From Penelope pileata (taxonomy: Eukaryota > Chordata > Aves > Galliformes > Cracidae), in contig WBMW01000797.1 in assembly GCA_013396635.1 (NCBI GenBank), forward strand, positions 831,787-895,786: a stretch of 64,000 nucleotides of DNA, given 5' to 3'. Of this stretch, positions 57,995-64,000 are shown piece by piece. Positions within the stretch are counted from its first letter, which is position 1; each line of letters opens with the position of its first letter. Below the pieces are notes generated by a model. The model searched no databases and was not told where the DNA came from. It worked only from the letters and a program-made list of their open reading frames with translations. A program made the position numbers and the translations under genes.

Positions 57995-60900
57995 TTATTT
58001 TTATGGTTCAGCGTTTCTTATTGATGATTAATGAACTCAAACAAAAAAGGATAAGACATGGTATTATTAATTGAAATTATTTTCCATATGTCTTCGAGCA
58101 ATTCCAGTAGACTAATTTAAGAATGAACTTATGTAATTTCATATGTATCTGATATGCTTAGAAGTATGCTACTGCTCATTTTATCATGTATATATGCTCA
58201 CTTGAATACACAATATATATGCACTTCTACATGCATTGTATATAGCAGCTTATATATATATCATATTGTGGAAAAGAATATATTGCTTCAATTAATGTAC
58301 CTTGGAAGAGGACTCTATTCATATATGTATTTCAAGCCTGAAGAGAATACACACTGAAGTTTTATACTACACCAAAGTACACTACAATGGCACAAGAGAA
58401 GTGTAGATAATACAGTTTTTTCACTCCTACTGCTGAACCTTGGTAGCTATGCAAGTTGGAATGAAAGCTACTTTGGGAAAAAGAGAGGAGAAAGGATACA
58501 GAATATGATTGTGCAGTCCTGGCTAGTGGGAAGCACCCTAATCCTAGGAAAAGAGCAGTTCTTGTGCTTTTATTTTCTGCTCCCAGTAACTTGTAATTGT
58601 TTCTGGATAACTTGGAAGATCACGTGGTTTGTTGCAGAGTAAACCAAACTTTGGCATGTTTTGAGTATATTAACTACAAACCTTTACCTGTGTACTAGGG
58701 AGAAGGCAAAATGGCAGAACAAAGAGTTCCCTTATGCTCCTGCGTAGAAAAGCATTGTTTTTTTCTTTTCTCTCTTATTATGTACGTGGCCCTGGCACAT
58801 ACAACAAGCAGTAGCTTCTGAGTCTGTGCTTTGAGCAGAAAAACAGATCCAGAGGCTTTAGTACTCTGAAAAAACTTGTAATAAGAATGCTAAATGGGGC
58901 TTGGTGTAAGTCTCTGATTTTCTGTGATCCCGTTGGGCAAGCTGCAGGCAGTGTGGTTCCCTACAATCTGTGTAGGTCTGTCAAAGACAAAGAAATAGAA
59001 GAAAAGGCTGACCGGTTTTGTGGAATCAAAAGGAAGAAAAGTCAATAGGAAGCTCTTACATACTCTCAAAAGGGCAAGCTTTTCCACTTCCATGTTACAA
59101 ATTGCTTACTTCTTTGTAGCTACTTTAAAAAGGAACCAATATTTTCTTGAGGGAGGGTTAAAATGTCGTGAGTGTTTGGGTGGCAGAATTGTCAGGAAGC
59201 TTTTACTTACATAAGGTCTACAATACAAACTTCTGTTGGTCGAGCTGTCTAGAGTTAGAGTTACAAAGGGGTAAGCTCTGAGTGATACAGCCCTGCAGGC
59301 AGAAAAACCCTGTAGCTACATTTCTTCTTTACAGACCTCTTGGAAGGCTGAAGGGAACTGCTGGAATTAATTATATATCAGGAATCACAGTTTTGTTAAA
59401 ATATGCTATGCTGGGAGTGTTTTGCCTGGTTCAGCTACACCATCAGCTAGATTTTAATAGAGGTAATTCTTTAATTTGATGTAAAGCTTCCAAGGGTTTG
59501 GTGAATACCACAAAAAAATCCTTCTGTGTTTGTTAAGTTCAAATGCATTTTCACCTCTCTCTTTCTATTTTGTTTTAAATTTTATTTTAACTTTTACTCA
59601 CCTCCTGTTTGTGTTGCTTCTCTACAAAAGGACATCATGATTGACCCCTTGTTGGGCACACTTAACAGTTCGAAACAGGCAGCCTTGCAGCTCAATTCAA
59701 ACACACCTCCATCACTAGTGGATGTGAGACAATTCCCACCAATTTCAGAGAGGTGCTGTTTAGTAAGTCAAAATGAATTTACGTCTAAAACAATGAATGG
59801 ATAATTGTGGTAGGAAGTTATGGCTAATCTATGTGACATAGTAAGTCTGCACTAGTAAATATCTAAGCAAAACTTTTTTTTTCTTCCCCTTTTTAGGATT
59901 AATTAATTAGGCCAAACTATGGAGGCTCTGAAAAAGGAGAAATTTGAAGTATCTAAATGCAATATTTCTTACAGGTCTATTCCTTCATATTTAAATGCAT
60001 AGTTCTTCTGAGATACCTCAAATTTCTTCAAGCCCTCCTCTTAAAAACAGTTGCATTTCTCTTACTAGGACAGAGAAACAAACCTGTTTTATTGTTTATG
60101 AGGTATATTTTATTGACACATTTCGAGGTTCAACAAAGATCAGTAGAAGCCTGTATTAGGATATATGATAGTACTAAGTGGTTATTATTTTCCAGAAATT
60201 AAAAGTTTGGAGTTTTATTTTGTTTTAAATTTTTATCAGATTTGAATTGGGCTGTCTTCTATTTTGAATTTGTAGTATGCTTAACATAAAGATATCTTCG
60301 TTTCTAAGTAGGACTTCTAACCACTATCATAATGCAAATAATAGCAATACTAACAATAACGAAAAAGTTGTTACTAATGTTAACTAGTTTAATATTCTTA
60401 TGGTAATCGTTACCAGTTAGTAAAAGACTTAAAAGTGCTATATACGTCTAAAGTTTTAAAGAAGAAGCAAGAAAAAAAGTTGACACACTGGTATAAAATG
60501 TAAAGCTTGTCAAATTCATATGCAAGTCTCCTATGCATTCATGGATGGCTATATACACAAACAAAATACACGCAAAATGTGTAGGGGAACCAATATAATA
60601 GAGATAAGGGATCTACTGTCTTTGGATTCAGTTGTCATTTCTAGACCAAGTGTTTATCTAATCTCATCCCAGATGACACTTACAATGGCAAATATCATCT
60701 CTCATGGTCAGCAGCAGAACACAAATCTGAATCTTGCAAGCTGAGTGCATGGGTGCATGTATGTCAGCAGTGACTTGCTTGGTAGCTTAGCTCCTTCACT
60801 CTTCCTAAGAGCACAGTTCAGAAGTAAGTGGCTTTGATCTAATGTAATGCAATTTTACATAGAAGGCTTTACTTCTAAGACCTCATGTTGAGCTACTGTC

Positions 60901-63163
60901 AAAAAAGGCAGAAGATGCGAAAATCCTGAACCAAAAGCAGGATACTAAATAGCTGTGTAATCTATCACTTTCAAAAACTCTTCTCATTAGGCTCAATTGT
61001 AGATGTAGTCCTTTTGATGTATGACCTTCATGACAGAAGTCCTGCGAAAAAGTTGTACACAGTAGAGGGGAGTCATCTCTAATGAATTTCATTCTGATTT
61101 CTCAGTCAATAAATCTGTGCTTTTCTATGGTCCAGTGCTGACCAAAAGATGCAAATAGTTTTATCCCTCTTCCCCAATTATTCTGTAATACCATTTGCAG
61201 CCTGGAATTCTGTTGTTAGTTTATCCCCAGCTGCTAGCTCCCAAACTCCCCAAACCAATGGCAGGCCTGCCACAGACCTACATTCAAGAAATAGGCTGCT
61301 GTCACTTTATTTGAACATTTCTTGTGATGCTCAAACTCTCTGGAGAGCAGGTCCATAATAAAGCTATCTACATTTTTATTTCTGGAGAAATGAATGGAAA
61401 CAGCTAATTTTTCATGTATTTTTCAAGTCATTGTGGTACCATTAGTAAAGGATTACTACCTATGCCCATGCTTAAGCAATAGTGGGCTTTCTGGAGCTCA
61501 GGCTCCTGTTTTCGTTGCCAGATGGGAAGGAGCAAAATGTCAAAGTAATTGTTTCATACTGATCTGGAAAATAACTAAACAAAGGAAAAAATATTTAAAG
61601 GACAGAATTAAGATAATTCAAATACTATTTTGTTATTTAAACACTGAATTGTACAATAATTTGTATAAAAATATGATAATTAATACATATTTCTCAGTCT
61701 ATATATTTCTAATTTTCTCATTTTTCTGAAGCTAACCTTGAAAAAATTGATCTGCAGGAACACCTTTTAACATTAGCTGTCTACTTTGCAGACAGAAGCC
61801 TGAGTTATGAACTGGCTTATTTACTTTGATGGATTTTTTTTAGTTTGAGACTTGTAATACACAAGATCTCTGTTAGAAATGTCAGGTCTTCATGGTTGAT
61901 TACTTAAAGGGGAAAAATCAGGGAATAGATTTGTTTTGTACTCTTGATTATCTTTCTCACCTCTCTGTTGCTCAAAATGTTGTATTATATTTATTCAAAA
62001 AGGAACTTCTGGACAAAAGAAACTGTGCCATATTTGTAAAGAATAACAAATATTCGAGGGAGCTTGTGGTAGAGTTAGGTGCAGCCTAACTGGAGGAGAT
62101 GGCCCATTATCACCCTGAAATACTGGTCAGAGGTTTTAGGCTTACAGAGAACTCAAGACCTTTAGAAGAAGAAACTCAAGCATGAATAAAAAGCTAGTAC
62201 AGTAGGAAATGAAAAGTTGAAGAGAAAATGCAGAGTTTTGTACTTTCATTGGCCCCATTTGCATCTCTCTCGATCAGAGGAGCTAAGTAGATACTGTCAT
62301 TTTTCATAAATCATACCCTGTTAAAATAGTAAGGGCAAGTCCATGCCATCTTGGCACTCAAAATACACAAGTCAGTTTCTATGCAAGAATATTACCCTGC
62401 AAACAGAGGACTGAAGATAAAGTTTTAAAAATTGGTGGTAACTTTAAAGTAAGAACAATGTGAATTTTCATTTTTATGTCTAAAGTAATTACTTATCAGA
62501 TATCTACTGTTTAAAGTAGAAAATAAAGAAATATCAGTCTAGACAGTGCTTAGTGACAATATGTGTAATTATCTTGGGATCTGAGGATTTTTAATTTGAT
62601 CTTTCATTGTTTAAAAAGATTGTGTTGACTTATAACATCTGTTGTTACTATCATTCAGTATAATACAGAGTTCATAATATATTTAAATGATCTCACAGCT
62701 CTCATCATGATACGGGAGAAGTCAATGAAGAATTCCTAACCAGAGTCAGGCTCTTCACAGATGTACAATGAATACAGCCTTATTCAAACTGGAAAATTAA
62801 ATTGCAGGTTATCAGGGGAATTAATCTTGATTTGCAGCTATTTATCATAAATAGGATTCAGGATGTTGTTGTCAATGGACTATTTTTTACTGAAGGAAGA
62901 GGTGAGTATCAACAGCAGGACTTCAGGAAAATCTTGATATGAGACTCGCAAAAATAACTGAATGATTACCAAGTAATGATTTAGGAAGTTCGCATACAAG
63001 TAGCCCACCAGAAGGTCACAGATATTTCAGCATTGTGGAGGTATTTTACCTCATTGAGGCATTTAATAATCAAAATGACCATTAATGATAACAGGAAATA
63101 TTCTCCCATTCATTTATTTGATGCAATAGATGCCACAGCTTATTTATGTTGTGGGTTGTTGGA

Positions 63164-63175
63164 TTTTTTTTTTTT
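63164..63175. repeat. Poly(T) tract, 12 bases
   Basis: Uninterrupted T tract. Confidence 0.9.
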
Positions 63176-63330
63176 CTGTACCATAACCACCTCTCTAAAT
63201 ATACAAATTTAGAAACAGTAATGTCTTATGTTCTTTAGAAGTCCAAGAAATCAATTATTTACATCTTTACAAATAAATTAGAAAGAAAACAGCTTCCAAG
63301 GTGGGCAAGGGCATATAAGGATGTTGATGC

Positions 63331-63358
63331 TTGTGTGTATGTATCTGTGCGTGTATGG
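63331..63358. repeat. TG-rich degenerate repeat
   Basis: Imperfect alternating TG/TA/CG text over about 28 bases; a decayed dinucleotide repeat. Confidence 0.6.
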
Positions 63359-64000
63359 ATGCATCTGGTCCTTAAAATGGAAGAAGACAGAGAAGTTATA
63401 CCAGTCTGGAAAACTGTGCCAAATTGTCTAAAACTGTTCTCTGTTATGTAAGATAATCAAATGGCTAAATTGGGAGATTCTTGCAGGAGATAAGTTACTG
63501 CAAACCACAGAGTTCTGATGCTTACCAGGAAGACAGTGTTTCTTTTGAAAATTCCCAAAGTAGAGGGAAAATTTATGAACCAAATATAGTTCAAAGTTTG
63601 TAGATGAAATTTAGATACACATGTATTAATGAACAATGTTTTAAAAGAAGAATCTGTAATGATGACTAATGGACAGGATTATTTCATGGAGATTTTGATA
63701 AGGAAGGTGGCTTTGGAACCTCAGCCCTCTAATGTTTCCGTGCTTGAACACACAAAAAAATCGTCATGCTTGAGTGAACAATACATTTATCTTCCTTCTA
63801 TGCCAAGTTTTTTTCCTAGTGTAGAATGCTTCTACTGCAAACTGTGATAGTGTTTGCCCCGTTATATGAACACAGATGGTATTTTACCCTTACTCCAAAG
63901 CTCGGGAATATTGTCATTAGGTATAGGGCTGTGTTTTAAAAATAAGACCCATACTCAGGTGTCTAAGAGAGATCCTAATACAAAGCATTGTTGAGCCCCC

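Larger units (their letters stand above)
55200..64000. other. Non-coding stretch, no gene seen
   Basis: Strongly AT-rich. Frames stay at or below 111 codons (61394-61729, plus, no motif). Simple repeats occur at 57979-57994 and 63164-63175, alternating TA/TG text at 58180-58265 and 63331-63358. A perfect small hairpin lies at 56071-56089. No mobile element, RNA gene or exon was recognised up to the window end. Confidence 0.6.

Overview
The window looks like vertebrate nuclear DNA, most probably from a bird. It is AT-rich, poor in CpG and full of stop codons in all frames. It holds no rRNA or intact tRNA gene and no protein-coding gene I can recognise. The avian call rests on a CR1 LINE fragment that stays in frame with the CR1 ORF2 C-terminal region, a compact solo LTR with alpharetrovirus-like spacing of its TATA-type and AATAAA signals, and the very low density of other repeats. 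Chicken or another galliform is plausible, but the sequence alone does not settle the species.

Layout. From 1 to about 41.7 kb the sequence is intergenic or intronic, with simple repeats, a few short duplications and several GC-richer patches. At 41.78-42.62 kb lies a decayed hAT/Charlie-type DNA transposon on the minus strand. Its transposase C-terminus is broken by stops and frameshifts. A plus-strand CR1 fragment, containing the single ambiguous base of the window, sits in the element's 3' non-coding part. At 46.42-46.61 kb there is a probable solo LTR of an endogenous retrovirus, flanked by a 9-base direct repeat. Around 51.05-51.6 kb lie a tRNA-like (SINE-type) relic and a much older CR1 relic. 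The remainder to 64 kb is again non-coding.

No genes work together here. The biology is that of a gene-poor stretch, either a gene desert or a very long intron, carrying transposon remains of several ages and possibly a few cis-regulatory elements. I looked for an undescribed system and did not find one that the sequence supports. The most useful items are the solo LTR, the hAT relic with nested CR1, the tRNA-like relic, and a few structured segments that could be conserved regulatory DNA. ORFs of 60-183 codons are scattered over both strands at roughly the density expected by chance, and none shows a family signature except those inside the hAT and CR1 relics.
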